Assembly (NCBI RefSeq): GCF_019565505.1
Contig: NZ_CP067378.1
Span: forward strand, 496,001 to 560,000
Reading direction: 5' to 3'
DNA from: Flavobacterium davisii
GTDB taxonomy: Bacteria > Bacteroidota > Bacteroidia > Flavobacteriales > Flavobacteriaceae
Length of the DNA: 64,000 bases
The notes under the pieces are model-generated. The model saw only the letters and a program-made list of their open reading frames with translations. It had not been told where the DNA came from and did not search any database. This document shows, one piece after another, positions 39,396 through 50,389 of the stretch (its first letter is position 1; each line of letters opens with the position of its first letter). The position numbers were made by a program, and so were the translations under genes.

Positions 39396-39785
39396 AGTTG
39401 TACTTCTTATACATTTTCGAGAATGACAAGGATTATGCCAATACTAAAAACAGCCTTCTTTGTCAGCACACCTCCATCTCTTCATGACAAAATGACAAAC
39501 AAATAACTTTTTCTTTGTTTAATAATTGACAAAAAGTACAAAAATTGTTTGTTTATCGTGTAATAGATAATATTCAGGATAATGAATATCATTACATTTA
39601 ATCAAATTTATTCTATAGACTTTGTTGTGATGATAAAAAACTATGTTTTTATCGCAGATGTAGTTTACGCATAGAGAATAAAAAACAGAGTTATTTATTA
39701 AAATCAACGTCATTTTTTATATCTAAATAAATTTGTCATTTGGATTAAAATTTGGTTATTTCATAGGTAAAATAAGATCACAAAA
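39396..39785. other. Gene-free region upstream of dnaK
   Basis: About 390 bases, AT-rich. I find no convincing -7 box for dnaK. A direct motif TGACAAA occurs several times (about 39456-39530 on either strand), which may be chance. Confidence 0.35.
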
Positions 39786-39813
39786 AAGCCAGCTATAAGT
39801 TTATAGCTGGCTT
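39786..39813 (-). terminator. Terminator after metallopeptidase copy 2
   Basis: AAGCCAGCTATAA and TTATAGCTGGCTT form a perfect 13-bp stem with a very short loop, 19 nt after the stop codon. On the minus strand a run of T follows. Confidence 0.85.
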
Positions 39814-39831
39814 ACAATATATCTAACTGAT

Positions 39832-40736
39832 TTAATCTAGGTTAAAAAATTCTGCATCAGACATTTTTCCTGATTTAATTCTTTGCAACTCTTTCATTTT
39901 ACTCATAATTAATCGATGACCTTCATCACTCATTCCTTCTGGTTTAGCCATTCTATAAGACGCATTTAACACTCCATCATAGTAATAAAAGAATTTAGAA
40001 TCAAACTGAGTTGCTGTTAACTTAGCATTTACAGGATCTGCTAATAAAAAACCTAAACGAACCGCTGAGCGTCTTTGTTGAGGCTTACCATGATGATCTG
40101 AACTTGTGGTCTTATTATCTCCAATTTCATAAGCGAAGTTATACGCCGTAACGATCTCAGAATAAGTTGATTTACCATAACCTCTTCTTAAATAGTAACC
40201 TGCCATTCCATCTGCTTCTAACTCACTTGCTCTGGCGGTTGATTCTTTTTCAGAAGGTAAATGAAATGCGTATTGCAATTGATGCCCATATTCGTGAGCA
40301 AGAATCATTATATTAACTAAATTTGAAACATCTTTAGATTTGGCATCTCTAAAAATACCTTCTCCATAATAAATTTTTCCTGTATTATAAGATATAGCAT
40401 TATAGGTAGATTTCCAATCTGTGCCATTTTTGACAAATCTAAAAACTGGAGCGGCTACAGAAATTCCTCTCCAAAAAGTATTAATAGCTATATTTTGATC
40501 ATTCATTAAAATAGCATCTGCTGCTGTTCCTACTCCAGCAGATAAAGTGGTTGATAGAGTAGCCGAAGCAGGCCAATCATCATTAATAAAATCACATTCT
40601 TTTACTACCTCTATTGGTTTTTCAATACTTACTGTTTCATCTTTTTTTTCGCTTCTTCTTTTTCTTTAGAACAGGAAAACAATATTATAGAAACTACACC
40701 CAACAACAGAGTGTTTAGTTTGTTGTTGTTTTTCAT
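39832..40736 (-). CDS. Zinc metallopeptidase lipoprotein, copy 2 (frame break)
   Basis: This ~300-residue lipoprotein (lipobox IILFSCSKEKE) has a zinc-binding HExxH in MILAHEYGHQLQYAF and a downstream ligand candidate Glu in ELEADGMAGYYLRRGYGKS, the layout of neutral zinc metallopeptidases. It is probably anchored in the outer membrane and faces the periplasm or medium. The frame breaks in an A8 run near 40652, after the lipobox. It is a tandem duplicate of 41129-42033, with about 75-80% protein identity by eye. The substrate is unknown. Confidence 0.82.
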
Positions 40737-40860
40737 AAACTTAGTTTGTTTTTAAATATTTTTTTTACAAATTTAAATTTTTAAAATCACAAAAAACAAA
40801 TATATTTTTAAAAAAAATAAATTAATACTTTATAATTAATTTTTTGTTAAATTAATAAAA

Positions 40861-40980
40861 CAAAATAAGAACTATGATTTCATCATTAAAAAGTAAGTAC
40901 TTGATCGAATTAGATTTATTTCCACTTTAATATAAAACGATACCAAAAAGAAATTGGTCCGTGCATTAATACACTTTAAA
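40861..40980 (-). pseudogene. Remnant of the 3' end of an EamA transporter gene
   Basis: About 100 bases align with 42240-42350, inside the C-terminal codons of the EamA transporter: AGTAAGTACTTGATCGAATT against AGTAAGCACTTAATTGAATT, then TTTATTTCCACTTTAATATAAAAC against TTTATTTCTTCTTTAAAATAAAAC in pieces. It has many substitutions and no open frame. It lies upstream of metallopeptidase copy 2 exactly as the intact transporter lies upstream of copy 1. Confidence 0.75.
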
Positions 40981-41084
40981 AGGCCTCCTCTAAAGAGAGT
41001 GTCCTAAAAGTCGAACCCAGTTTCTGAGAATCGTTTATATGAAAACTATCTCCGATAGGTGTCCGAATATTTTAGTAAACAAAA

Positions 41085-41106
41085 AGGCTGTCCTTTTGGA
41101 CAGCCT
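41085..41106 (-). terminator. Terminator after metallopeptidase copy 1
   Basis: AGGCTGTCC and GGACAGCCT form a perfect 9-bp stem with a 4-base loop, 23 nt after the stop codon. TTTTTG follows on the minus strand. Confidence 0.8.
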
Positions 41107-41128
41107 CAATATAAAATTAACTCAATTA

Positions 41129-42033
41129 TTATAGGTTAAAATATTCTGTATCAGACATTTTTCCTGATTGAATTTTTTGTAACTCACTCATTTTACTCAT
41201 AACTAATTGGTGACCTTCATCACTCATTCCTTCTGGCTTAGCTAATCTGCTAGTACCTGCTAAAACCCCATCATAGTAATAAAAGAAGTTTGAATCAAAC
41301 TGAGTTGGCGTTAATTTAGTATTCGTAGGATCTGCTAACAAAAATCCTAAACGAACTGCAGAACGTCTTTGCACAGGCGTACCGTGATGATCGGCACTTG
41401 TTATTTGTTTATCTCCAATTGAATAAGCAAACTCATAAGCTGTAGCTATTTCAGAATAAGTAGATTTGCCATATCCTTTTCTTAAATAATAACCTGCCAT
41501 TCCATCTGCTTCTAATTCACCTGCTCTAGCTGTTGATTCTTTTTAGAAGGCAAACGGAACGCATATTGTAATTGATGTCCATACTCATGAGCAAGTATCA
41601 TTACATTAATTAAGTTTGAAGCATCTTTAGATTTGGCATCTCTAAAAATACCTTCTCCATAATAAATTTTTCCATTACCATAAGAAATTGCATTATAGGT
41701 AGAATTCCAGTTCGTACCATTATTTACAAATCTAAATATTGGAGCCGCTACTGAAGTCCCTCTCCAAAAAGTTTTAATATTTATATTTTGATTTGTCATA
41801 AAAGTAACATCTGCTGATGTTCCTGCACCAGAAGATAAGGTTGTAGATAAATTAGCTGAAGCTGGCCAAGAAGAATCTACATAACTACATTCGCGTTCAA
41901 TCCCTGCTGGTTGTTCTACAATTGCAGCCTCTTCTTGATTAATTACCCCTTCTTTTTCCTTAGAGCAAGAAAACAATGCTACTGATGTAGCCATACTCAG
42001 CAACAGAGTGCTTACTTTGATAGTGTTTTTCAT
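41129..42033 (-). CDS. Zinc metallopeptidase lipoprotein, copy 1 (frame break)
   Basis: A lipoprotein (lipobox in SVALFSCSKEKEG) with the zinc motif in MILAHEYGHQLQYAFRLPS and the later ELEADGMAGYYLRKGYGKS. After an A5 run near 41541 the frame is lost; six A restore SKKESTARAGELEAD, matching copy 2. Restored length is ~300 residues. It precedes, on the minus strand, a remnant transporter and copy 2, so it belongs to a tandem duplication of about 1.2-1.3 kb. Confidence 0.83.
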
Positions 42034-42202
42034 AAATTTGTTTTTTTTTGAATTATTTTAGCGAAATTATAACATTTTCTTAGCCAACAAGGGTTTTATA
42101 TGTTATTTTTTAATAAAAATTCAAACAAAACAACAAAAAAGATTAATATTATTGCTATATTTTACACTATTTAACAAAAAAACCTAATTTTGTGTAAAAA
42201 AA

Positions 42203-43090
42203 TTAATTCGCCTTTTTCGCAAAATAATTGATGTTAAATAAAATTATAGCAACTACTATTAACAAGTAAGCACTTAATTGAATTACGTTTATTTCTTCTT
42301 TAAAATAAAACAATGCTAAAAAGAAATTAATAAGAGGATTGGTATACATTAAGACACCTACTGTTTTAGAATCAATCCCTTTAAGAGCATAAAGATTCAA
42401 AAAAAGAGGTATAATTGTAAATAGTACCACTATACAGGTCATTACACCCCAAAATAAAAAGGTTGTAGGGGTTTCTGATTTATAAAAACAATAAAAAGGA
42501 GATAATATTATAGATGAAATAAGCAATTGAATTGTTAATACTACAAAACGATCAAAGTAATTGTTCCTTCTTTGAGTTATTAAATACAGAGCGAAAGTAG
42601 AAGCAATTATTAATGAATACATTAAATCTTTTATATGACCATAAGACAAAAGACCACAACTAACAACGAACAATCCGACAGCAGTCCATTGTTTTTTATC
42701 TAATTTTTCTTTGAGTACAAAATAGGCTAAAACAGTTGTTATAATAGGACAAATTAAATAAGCAAATGAGGCAGATTGTATACTGATATGGTTTACAGAG
42801 TACATAAACAAAAACCAATTTAAAACGAGCAAAAATCCACCTATAATCGTTAAAACTACTGTTTTTCTTTGGACAGATTTGCTAAAACTATTGAAAATTT
42901 TTAAATCATCTAAGACAATCTGTCTTCTAAATATAAAATTAATCATCAATAGTAAAAAGGTTGCATAAAAAACCCTATAAAATAATATATCTAAAGAAGC
43001 ATAGTCATTTATTTTTTTTATAGCCAAACTAAAAAATCCCCAAATAAAGAAAGATGAAAAAGCTGCTGTAAAATATTTATTACGATTCAT
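42203..43090 (-). CDS. EamA/RarD-type drug/metabolite transporter
   Basis: This 295-residue inner-membrane protein has about ten hydrophobic segments in two homologous halves, each an EamA domain. Typical sequences are FFIWGFFSLAIKKIN, FYRVFYATFLLL and, in the second half, VGVLMYTNPLINFFLALFY, which resembles the RarD subgroup. The substrate cannot be deduced. Its 3' end has been copied in the tandem duplication described at 40861-40980. Confidence 0.85.
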   Translation of the reverse strand: MNRNKYFTAAFSSFFIWGFFSLAIKKINDYASLDILFYRVFYATFLLLMINFIFRRQIVLDDLKIFNSFSKSVQRKTVVLTIIGGFLLVLNWFLFMYSVNHISIQSASFAYLICPIITTVLAYFVLKEKLDKKQWTAVGLFVVSCGLLSYGHIKDLMYSLIIASTFALYLITQRRNNYFDRFVVLTIQLLISSIILSPFYCFYKSETPTTFLFWGVMTCIVVLFTIIPLFLNLYALKGIDSKTVGVLMYTNPLINFFLALFYFKEEINVIQLSAYLLIVVAIILFNINYFAKKAN

Positions 43091-43166
43091 AAAATTAAAT
43101 TAAAATTAAAAAGGATAAAAGTACTTAATTCCTTTTACCCTTTTAATATTATTATGTCTTTTAGTT

Positions 43167-44822
43167 TTAATGTCCTTCTTTAATTTCTATTGAATCAACA
43201 TCCAAATTTTGACTTTTTAATATTTTTTTTACTAAAATTGCAAATAACGTTAAATATGCAAAACAAATAACCGCTACAATATAGGAGTTATGTATGCCTA
43301 TTAAATCCGATATTTTACCTTGAATAGGAGGAATTATACCACCACCTAAGATCATCATAATTAAAAAAGCGGAACCTTGTGAAGTATATTTTCCTAATCC
43401 TAAGATAGATAAACTAAAAATAGCAGGCCACATAATACTACAAGCTAAACCTCCTGCTAAAAACGCATAAATAGCCACCATTCCTGTTGAACATAAACCT
43501 ATTATCATGGCAATTAAACCAAATAGTGCAAAAATCATAAGTGTTCTTGCAGGTTTATCTTTAGATAAAAACATGGCTATAATTTGTAATAAAACACATA
43601 CAATGTAAAAATAAAGAGGTTTCATATCTTTACCTGAAAGCATATTAGCACCTAATACAATTCCAAATGCTAATAAAGGAACGACAATTAAGGCTATTAT
43701 TTTTTGAATCCCTTTTAGGTTAAATACACTAATAGCACCGGCCCAACGTCCTATCATCAAACTTCCCCAATATATAGATATATAAGGAGCTATATCAGAT
43801 GATTGTAAGCTACCAAATTCAGGTAATTTTAGCAGCTCGCCTAAGTTGCTTCCTACTGCAACCTCAACCCCAACGTAAACAAAAATAGCTAACATTCCTA
43901 ATACTAACTGAGGATATTGCATAGCTCCCCATCCTTCTGGATTTTTCTTCGCTGCTATATAGGAATACAAAATCCCTCCTAAAACGACAATCAATGCCCC
44001 CATTAGCCAGTTCATTCTGTATTGATTCAAGTCTAATAATTGAACTGAATCCAATCCTTCTACATTTTGATATGATTTAAAAATAAAGGTAAAACAAGCC
44101 GCTAAAAGTAATGTCATAACAACAAGTGTCGTTAGGGCTTTATTTGCTTTTTCTATAGATTCATTAGAAATTCCTGATGGGACTTTTTTAGAAAAATAAA
44201 ATAAGGCTGCTGAACCTACAAAAAGAAAGCCTACACACACATAAAGAAAAATAACTTTATCTAGTTCTAAATGCTTAATCTGATCATCCGAAACGGAGGC
44301 TGTCGTTCCAAACAATGCTAAAGCCACTATTATAGGACCAATTGTAGTTCCTAAAGAATTAATACCTCCTCCTAAATTTACTCTACTTGCTCCTGTTTTA
44401 GGATCGCCTAATAAGATTGCAAATGGATTAGCCGCTGTTTGTTGTAATGAAAAACCTAATGCTACTATAAACAAGCCTACTAGCATTCCTTCATAAATAC
44501 TACCTTTTACAGCTAAAATCATTGCTCCCGATCCTAAAGCAGAAAATAATAAACCGTAAATTATACTTTTTTTATGTCCCCAACTTCCTACTATATCTTT
44601 TCCTTTCGCATTCCCGAAAGCAAATAATAACAAGGCTCCTAAATAATAGGCTGTATAAAATGCAAAATCTATTAACTGAGATTGAAATTGGTCTAAGGAA
44701 AAATAATTTTTACAAAATGGAATAAAAATACTATTTCCAGCAGCAATAAAACCCCAAAAAAAGAAAACAGTTACCAAGGTATATAAAGCTGGATAATTTG
44801 TTTTTGTTACTTGTGAATTCAT
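43167..44822 (-). CDS. Sugar MFS transporter, FHS/FucP family
   Basis: This inner-membrane proton-coupled sugar transporter has ~12-14 hydrophobic segments. The FHS signature is visible: [48 protein letters not shown] and [15 protein letters not shown]. At 551 residues it is longer than E. coli FucP; the extra ~100 residues lie in the central loop and an added pair of membrane segments ([15 protein letters not shown] to YSYIAAKK). No sugar-utilisation genes adjoin it, so the substrate (fucose, glucose, galactose or another hexose) is open. Confidence 0.88.
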   Translation of the reverse strand: MNSQVTKTNYPALYTLVTVFFFWGFIAAGNSIFIPFCKNYFSLDQFQSQLIDFAFYTAYYLGALLLFAFGNAKGKDIVGSWGHKKSIIYGLLFSALGSGAMILAVKGSIYEGMLVGLFIVALGFSLQQTAANPFAILLGDPKTGASRVNLGGGINSLGTTIGPIIVALALFGTTASVSDDQIKHLELDKVIFLYVCVGFLFVGSAALFYFSKKVPSGISNESIEKANKALTTLVVMTLLLAACFTFIFKSYQNVEGLDSVQLLDLNQYRMNWLMGALIVVLGGILYSYIAAKKNPEGWGAMQYPQLVLGMLAIFVYVGVEVAVGSNLGELLKLPEFGSLQSSDIAPYISIYWGSLMIGRWAGAISVFNLKGIQKIIALIVVPLLAFGIVLGANMLSGKDMKPLYFYIVCVLLQIIAMFLSKDKPARTLMIFALFGLIAMIIGLCSTGMVAIYAFLAGGLACSIMWPAIFSLSILGLGKYTSQGSAFLIMMILGGGIIPPIQGKISDLIGIHNSYIVAVICFAYLTLFAILVKKILKSQNLDVDSIEIKEGH

Positions 44823-44860
44823 AAATCTTTTTTAGTTAGCGATCCAAATATAACAATATC

Positions 44861-44890
44861 TTTGATTAAAAATTTAAAATTGTATTTTTG
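44861..44890 (+). promoter_or_regulatory. Promoter of the lipoprotein gene at 44902
   Basis: TTTG at 44861-44864 and TATTTTTG at 44883-44890 match the Bacteroidetes -33 (TTG) and -7 (TAnnTTTG) elements with 18 nt between them. The ATG is 11 nt downstream. Confidence 0.55.
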
Positions 44891-44901
44891 TTTAAAATTT
44901 A

Positions 44902-45827
44902 ATGAATATGAAAAAAATTTGGGTTTTACTAATTTCACTACTACTACTTACAGCTTGTGATGATGGAAATATAATAGAAGAAACATTTAACTTTAGCTCT
45001 ATTTCTGTTCAAAAATGTAACAACACCAATACATTATACAAAATTAATGATAAAGAAACGCTTATTTTTACAACTCCAGAAACAAGTTTTCCTAATGAAG
45101 AAGGGATTAAAACTTACCTCATTGGAACAGGCAATAACTTAATTTATAAAAAGTTTTTTTCAACGATTAATAGTAATGAAATCTGTTCTGTTGGTAATAA
45201 TCCCGTTGCTGAGCAATGGACTGTATCTGGCGGTACTATTGAAATAACTACTAACAAAATAATTTCTACTAACGATCCTTCAAAGATTGTGGGGTATAAT
45301 CATAAGATTTTGTTTAAGAATATAACTTTTAATAGTCCTAATAAGCAATTAGTTTTTGACAGATATGAGTTTGGTAACTATACTACGGATTTAATTGATT
45401 TAAAATTTGATTATAAAAATGCTGTCATGCAAAATTGTTCTGGCAATAATCTCTTTTTAAATACAACAACAGTAATGCTTTATTATTAGATATAGACCCT
45501 AGTTTATACAAACATCAAATTGTTGGTACAAAAACAGCTTTATTAAATAACAGTAATAAGATTAGCTATAGGGTTTATAGTGGTGGCTTAAACGCTAGTT
45601 TTTTCTGTCAATCTATTCCGCCTACAAGTCCTGCTTTGGTAGAAGAATGGATTGCACAGGAAGGCATAACAGATGTAAGTGGTATTATTGTGGTAGAAAC
45701 TTCTCAACAAACCACTTCAACTTATCGTCATGTAATCAAGCTTAGAAAAGTGATTTTTAAAAACGGTATTAAAACCTATAGTCCTAATCCTAATGGGGAT
45801 TATGAGTTTGGTGAAATTATAAACTAA
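44902..45827 (+). CDS. Lipoprotein of unknown function (frame break)
   Basis: This protein has a signal peptide and lipobox (LLLLTACDDGN) and a ~285-residue, beta-rich mature part in two similar halves: the first has YKINDKETLIFTTPE and EQWTVSGGTIEITTNK, the second CQSIPPTSPALVEEWIAQEG and SGIIVVETSQQTTSTYRHV. The frame breaks near 45465 in ACAACAACA; one added A restores NNSNALLLDIDPSLYKH. I do not recognise the family. The tail meets the convergent Smr gene with 1 nt between. Confidence 0.7.
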
Positions 45828-45828
45828 T

Positions 45829-46374
45829 TTACAAAAAGTTTTTTTGGTTAATATACACTTCTGTAGCACCAAAACCATACTTTTGAAAACTGGCTTCTTG
45901 AAAGCTGATATAACTGTATCTACTTAGTAGAAAATCTAATTCAGCTTTCAGGATTCCTTCTCCGACACCGTGAATAAGTACTACTTTTTGTATTCTGTTT
46001 TTTATTGCAAAATCTAATTGTCTTTGAGCGGTTTCCACTTGTATATTTAAAATATCATAATTATTCATACCTTTAGTTGTTTGTACTAATTTTTCTATGT
46101 GCAAATCTACCTCTAAAACAGTTTCATCTTTTTTAGACTTCCTTTCTTTTATAAAGTTTTTGGGTTTTGAAATTTCTTTTTCTTTTTTTATAGCGTAAAA
46201 ATTTGCTTTTGAAAAATCCAATCCTGTTTGATCTATTAAAATTAGTTCGTTGTTTTTAAAAGGCAACTCAAATCCTTCTTCTGTTTCTATCCAAACTTGA
46301 TCCCCCGTTACTTTTATTACTACTCCATTAATATTATCATCTAAAACCGATACACTATCTCCTATAAAAAACAT
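45829..46374 (-). CDS. Smr-domain protein (DUF2027-like N terminus)
   Basis: This 181-residue protein has an N-terminal Tudor/SH3-like segment (GDSVSVLDDNINGVVIKV) and a C-terminal Smr domain with the hallmarks DLHIEKL and VVLIHGVGEGILKAEL. Smr domains cut or bind branched nucleic acids and have been tied to ribosome rescue and repair in other bacteria. Which of these this protein does is unknown. The full family member is usually longer at the N terminus in Bacteroides; the short form is usual in Flavobacteria. Confidence 0.85.
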   Translation of the reverse strand: MFFIGDSVSVLDDNINGVVIKVTGDQVWIETEEGFELPFKNNELILIDQTGLDFSKANFYAIKKEKEISKPKNFIKERKSKKDETVLEVDLHIEKLVQTTKGMNNYDILNIQVETAQRQLDFAIKNRIQKVVLIHGVGEGILKAELDFLLSRYSYISFQEASFQKYGFGATEVYINQKNFL

Positions 46375-46421
46375 AAATCTTATTTTTTTGCAAAAATAGA
46401 AACTAATTTTTTAATTTTACA

Positions 46422-46733
46422 ATGAACTCTATTTTTACAGTGGTACAAAAGATAATCCTAAACGATTTTATGATTCCTTGCTTATTCAAAATACTTTTTA
46501 AAGTAGATTGTTTAGGTTGTGGAGCTCAAAGGGCTCTCATTTTATTATTAAAAGGAGAGGTACAACATGCTTTTTTAATGTATCCCCCTTTATTCAGTAT
46601 TATTCCTTATTTAATATTAATTATCGGTCGTTATTTTAAATTTTTTATCTTTTCTTCCAAAATCATACTATCATTAGGTTATCTCAACTTCATTATCATG
46701 GTTATTTCTTACTACAGCAAACATTTTACATAA
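46422..46733 (+). CDS. DUF2752 small membrane protein
   Basis: This 103-residue protein has the DUF2752 signature CLGCGAQRALILLLKG followed by two hydrophobic segments (FLMYPPLFSIIPYLILII and ILSLGYLNFIIMVISYY). The family is widespread in Bacteroidetes and its function is unknown. It starts 47 nt from the divergent Smr gene, so the two share a control region. Confidence 0.8.
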   Translation: MNSIFTVVQKIILNDFMIPCLFKILFKVDCLGCGAQRALILLLKGEVQHAFLMYPPLFSIIPYLILIIGRYFKFFIFSSKIILSLGYLNFIIMVISYYSKHFT

Positions 46734-46737
46734 AAAC

Positions 46738-46766
46738 ACCCCCAAAAGTTCACTATTTGGGGGCAC
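46738..46766. terminator. Bidirectional terminator
   Basis: CCCCCAAA and TTTGGGGG form a perfect stem around a 9-base loop between the convergent DUF2752 gene and rocD. The stem resembles the one at 13983-14015. Confidence 0.7.
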
Positions 46767-46785
46767 TATAGATAAGTTTTATTCG

Positions 46786-48030
46786 TTATTTTTCAAACTC
46801 TTTTAGCGTTTTTATAATAATTGCAACACAATCTCTTAATTGTTCTTCATTCATTACTAAAGGAGGAGCAAAACGAATAATATTTCCATGAGTAGGTTTA
46901 GCTAACAATCCGTTTTCTGCTAATTTCATACATATATTCCAAGCAGTATCGCTATCCTCTGTATCATTAATTACAACGGCATTTAATAATCCTTTTCCAC
47001 GAACTAAGCTAGCTATGGGAGACGTTTCGATAAATTTAGCTAATTCTGAACGAAAGATTTGTCCTAATCGTTCTGCATTTTCGGCTAACTTTTCATCTTT
47101 AACTACTTCTAAAGCTTCAATAGCAACAGCTGCTGCTACTGGATTTCCTCCAAAAGTAGAACCGTGTTGCCCTGGTTTAATTACATTCATGATAGCATCA
47201 TTTGCTAATACTGCTGATACAGGATAAGCACCTCCTGACAAAGCTTTTCCTAAAATCAAAATATCAGGCTGTACATTTTCATGGTGTACGGCTAATAGTT
47301 TCCCTGTACGAGCAATACCTGTTTGCACCTCATCTGCAATAAACAACACATTGTGTTTTTCACATAATTCTTTTGCTTTAGCTAAATATCCTTCGCTTGG
47401 CACATATACACCAGCTTCTCCTTGAATGGGTTCTACTAAAAATCCCGCTACATTGGACGATGAAGTAATTGCTTTTTCAAGAGCTTCTAAATCATCATAC
47501 GCAATTTTAATAAATCCAACTGTGTAAGGACCAAAATTTTTACGAGCATTTTCATCATTTGAAAATGAAATGATCGTGGTCGTTCTTCCATGAAAATTGT
47601 TTTCACAAACTATAATTTGTGCCTCATTTTCATTGATTCCTTTTTTTTCATAGGCCCATTTTCGACACAATTTTAAAGCGGTTTCAACCGCCTCAGCCCC
47701 CGTATTCATTGGCAATACTTTATCAAAACCAAAATAATTGGTTACGTATTGCTCATAAACACCTAATTTATCATTGTAAAAAGCTCTAGACGTTAGGGTT
47801 AACGTTTGGGCTTGCTGTACCATAGCTCCTACAATACGCGGATGACAATGTCCTTGATTAACTGCCGAATATGCCGACAAGAAATCATAATATTTTTTCC
47901 CTTCTAAATCCCAAACATACACTCCCTCTCCTTTACTTAATACTACTGGTAATGGATGATAGTTGTGTGCTCCATGTTTGTCCTCTAATCCAATGGCTTC
48001 AGCTGAAGTTAATTTTTCTAAAACTGACAT
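46786..48030 (-). CDS. rocD: Ornithine-oxo-acid transaminase
   Basis: RocD transfers the delta-amino group of ornithine to 2-oxoglutarate, linking arginine breakdown to proline and glutamate. It is a class III PLP aminotransferase: [45 protein letters not shown], the PLP lysine in [16 protein letters not shown] and [15 protein letters not shown]. The length of 414 residues is full, with no break. The start [18 protein letters not shown] is typical of Flavobacteria RocD. Confidence 0.95.
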   Translation of the reverse strand: MSVLEKLTSAEAIGLEDKHGAHNYHPLPVVLSKGEGVYVWDLEGKKYYDFLSAYSAVNQGHCHPRIVGAMVQQAQTLTLTSRAFYNDKLGVYEQYVTNYFGFDKVLPMNTGAEAVETALKLCRKWAYEKKGINENEAQIIVCENNFHGRTTTIISFSNDENARKNFGPYTVGFIKIAYDDLEALEKAITSSSNVAGFLVEPIQGEAGVYVPSEGYLAKAKELCEKHNVLFIADEVQTGIARTGKLLAVHHENVQPDILILGKALSGGAYPVSAVLANDAIMNVIKPGQHGSTFGGNPVAAAVAIEALEVVKDEKLAENAERLGQIFRSELAKFIETSPIASLVRGKGLLNAVVINDTEDSDTAWNICMKLAENGLLAKPTHGNIIRFAPPLVMNEEQLRDCVAIIIKTLKEFEK

Positions 48031-48096
48031 AATTATTATTATTGATTAAAAAATCGCAATTCCTTCTTTATGGCGAGAAATCAACCCAATACTATA

Positions 48097-48126
48097 CAAA
48101 TGTAAAAATATAACTCCCAAAAACAA
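48097..48126 (-). promoter_or_regulatory. Promoter of rocD
   Basis: On the minus strand TACATTTG (48104-48097) matches the -7 box and a TTG at 48126-48124 lies 19 nt upstream. The leader to ATG is about 65 nt. Confidence 0.5.
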
Positions 48127-48274
48127 AAAAGATAATCAAGGGTGTCATTTTAGCTTGTCATCATCATAAAAAACGATTCAAAAAACCACATTTAAAAAAA
48201 CTGAATATTAATAAATTTAAACAAATCTTCTTCTTTTATTTTTACATTATGGCTCGTTTTCTTTCTATTTGTTT

Positions 48275-48365
48275 AAAATCAGATTCTCTATTAAACTTAA
48301 TTGTCAAACAAAATTTCTTAATAAATTCAAGTACTCACCGAAAATTTTAGAAGAAACATGATATT
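48275..48365 (+). repeat. Dispersed TIR element, left part only
   Basis: AAAATCAGATTCTCTATTA, then TGTCAAACAAAATTTCTTAA, TTCAAGTACTCACCGAAAA and TTTTAGAAGAAA follow the order of the complete copy. The right half is missing or unrecognisable. The rest of the 515-base gap between rocD and the next gene shows nothing else. Confidence 0.6.
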
Positions 48366-48546
48366 TATAATTCGACTCTTATCTTGAATAGGAGTTACAA
48401 CACTATAACGTTAAATCATATTCTTAAAATATACTATTAGATCATGATGTTAACTTTAACTTTAATGAATGATAACCTTTTTAAAAAAAAGACTAAACAT
48501 TTATCTAACATTGTCATTTTAAGTTTGCTTCGAAAAAACAAATTAT

Positions 48547-50000
48547 ATGAAAATTAAAAAAACCTCTTTATTTACCATCATCATCATTGCAAGCTTAGTT
48601 GCGTGTAATAAACAAGATGAAAGCAATGAAACAACAAGTGCTGTTAATCCTTATGAATTACGAAATCATTCTGTAACTCCTCCTCTGATTAAAGCTATGC
48701 CTGAATTTTCCTCATTGCAAACTTATTCATTATTTTCTAGTGAAGATAAATTAGTACAAACTCCTGATTATGTTTTTGGAGGTTCTGCTGATGGATCTGG
48801 ATTAATACGAAATACAGATGATACATTTACATTTTTAGTAAATAATGAAGATAATTTTGCGGTATCTAAAATTACTTTTGACAAAACTTTTAAACCAGTT
48901 GCAGGGCAATATATACTAAATTCTAACGGAGCGGGCACAAGATTATGCTCAGCTACTTTAGCTACTCCAGAAATACATGGTTTTGGTCCTTTGTTTTTAA
49001 CTTGTGGCGAAAGCAATAGTGAATCTCTAATTCACGGTTTAACCCCTTTGATTCAAAAGCAAACAATAGCACTCCAAGACCATTAACCGCTCTAGGTAGA
49101 TGGAGTGCTGAAAATGCTGTTCCTCTTTCTAAAAACGCATATAACGGACAAACTGTAGTAATAATTGGCGATGATGATAATGGAACATACGGAGGACAAT
49201 TAATATTGTATAAATCGACTATTGGTGATTTAAACAATGGAAAAGTGTATGTCTTAAAACGTACTAATAATGATCCTGTTGAAAAAAACATGACAGAAAA
49301 CAACTCTTATGATGTTGAATTTGTAGAAATAACCGATATAAAAACCAATACTGGATTACAAAACAATCAGGCTGCACAAGCTTTAAACGCTCTTACTTTT
49401 GGTCGAGTTGAAGATATTGATTGGAATAAAACAACTGGTAAAGAAAGAGAAATTTATTTTAATGTTACAGGTCAAAACAACACAGGTGTAAACGCTAATA
49501 ACTCACGTAATAAATACGGCCGTTTATACAAGTTAGAATTAAACGCTAATAATCCTTTACAAGGAAAACTAACCTTAGAATTGGATGGGGATAACCGAAA
49601 TGGTAAAGCTAAAACTTTTCAAAATATAGACAATATTTGTGTCACCAAAAATTATGTGTATTTACAAGAAGATCCTAACGGATATGGAGATGAAGTACAT
49701 GACTCTTATCTTTATCAATATAATATTCTAACAAAAGAGTTAAAAGTTGTTTTTGAATTAGATCATAAAAGAAATGAACCCGGCGACAAATATTTAAGTG
49801 CAGCCTCTCCTAAAGGTTCTTGGGAATATGGCAGTTTAACCGATGTTTCTGAAACATTAGGAGTTGAAAACACTTTTATGCTATGTATACAAGCACATTC
49901 TTGGGAAAAGGAAGCCTTTAAAGGAGTCGATGGTGGCAACATACGTCCAAACGAAAAACAAGGAAGTCAAGTTATCTTAATAAAAGGCTTACCTCGTTAA
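48547..50000 (+). CDS. PhoX/DUF839-like lipoprotein (frame break)
   Basis: This lipoprotein (lipobox ASLVACNKQ) of ~484 residues has features of the DUF839/PhoX beta-propeller family: GGQLILYKSTIGDLNNGK, FGRVEDIDWNK, FQNIDNICVTKNYVYLQED and GSQVILIKGLPR. PhoX enzymes are Ca/Fe phosphatases, but the active-site residues cannot be checked by eye, so activity is uncertain. The frame breaks near 49041 (TTTAACCCC); one added base restores NPFDSKANNSTPRPLTALGR. It precedes a di-haem peroxidase lipoprotein on the same strand. Confidence 0.65.
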
Positions 50001-50024
50001 ACTTTTTAATCAAATAAACAAACT

Positions 50025-50226
50025 TAAACCCAAATTCTGTATTAGGCTTCATTGTGAAACAAAAGATCTCAATAGGTTCAACTAGTCACCTAAAATTTTA
50101 GAAGAAAAAATAAAGAAACTATTTTGATGATTAAAATGGGAGTATGTCCTTCCTATTATTAAAAATAAGGTGGTTAAATTGGCATTGTCAATTCACCTCC
50201 TTCGAGTCTAATGCGGAATTTGGGTC
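50025..50226 (+). repeat. Dispersed TIR element, nearly complete copy
   Basis: The left end is CCCAAATTCTGTATTAGGC, followed by TTCATTGTGAAACAAAA, and the right end GAGTCTAATGCGGAATTTGGG, with TTTTAGAAGAA and TTTTGATGATTAAAA in between. The size (~200 bp) and ends match the copy at 23216-23423, inverted. The remainder of the gap to 50390 is AT-rich with no gene. Confidence 0.8.
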
Positions 50227-50389
50227 TAAAAAGTATCCAAAAAAACCAATATCTTGTTATACATTTTTTAAAACAAAAAAAGAAAATCATATCCTCTTAA
50301 TGACAAACCTTTTCCTTCCTAAATATTGCAAACCAAAAATTCATGCTTTGTTTTTGGACCAACTCTTTCTAATTTTTTAAAGTATATAA

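Noticed and set aside
39519..39713. Minus-strand open frame of 64 codons upstream of dnaK
   Set aside because: Low-complexity AT-rich sequence without motif or start context; it overlaps the likely dnaK control region.
50144..50380. Plus-strand open frame of 78 codons
   Set aside because: It runs through the right half of a dispersed repeat copy, so it is a by-product of the repeat.
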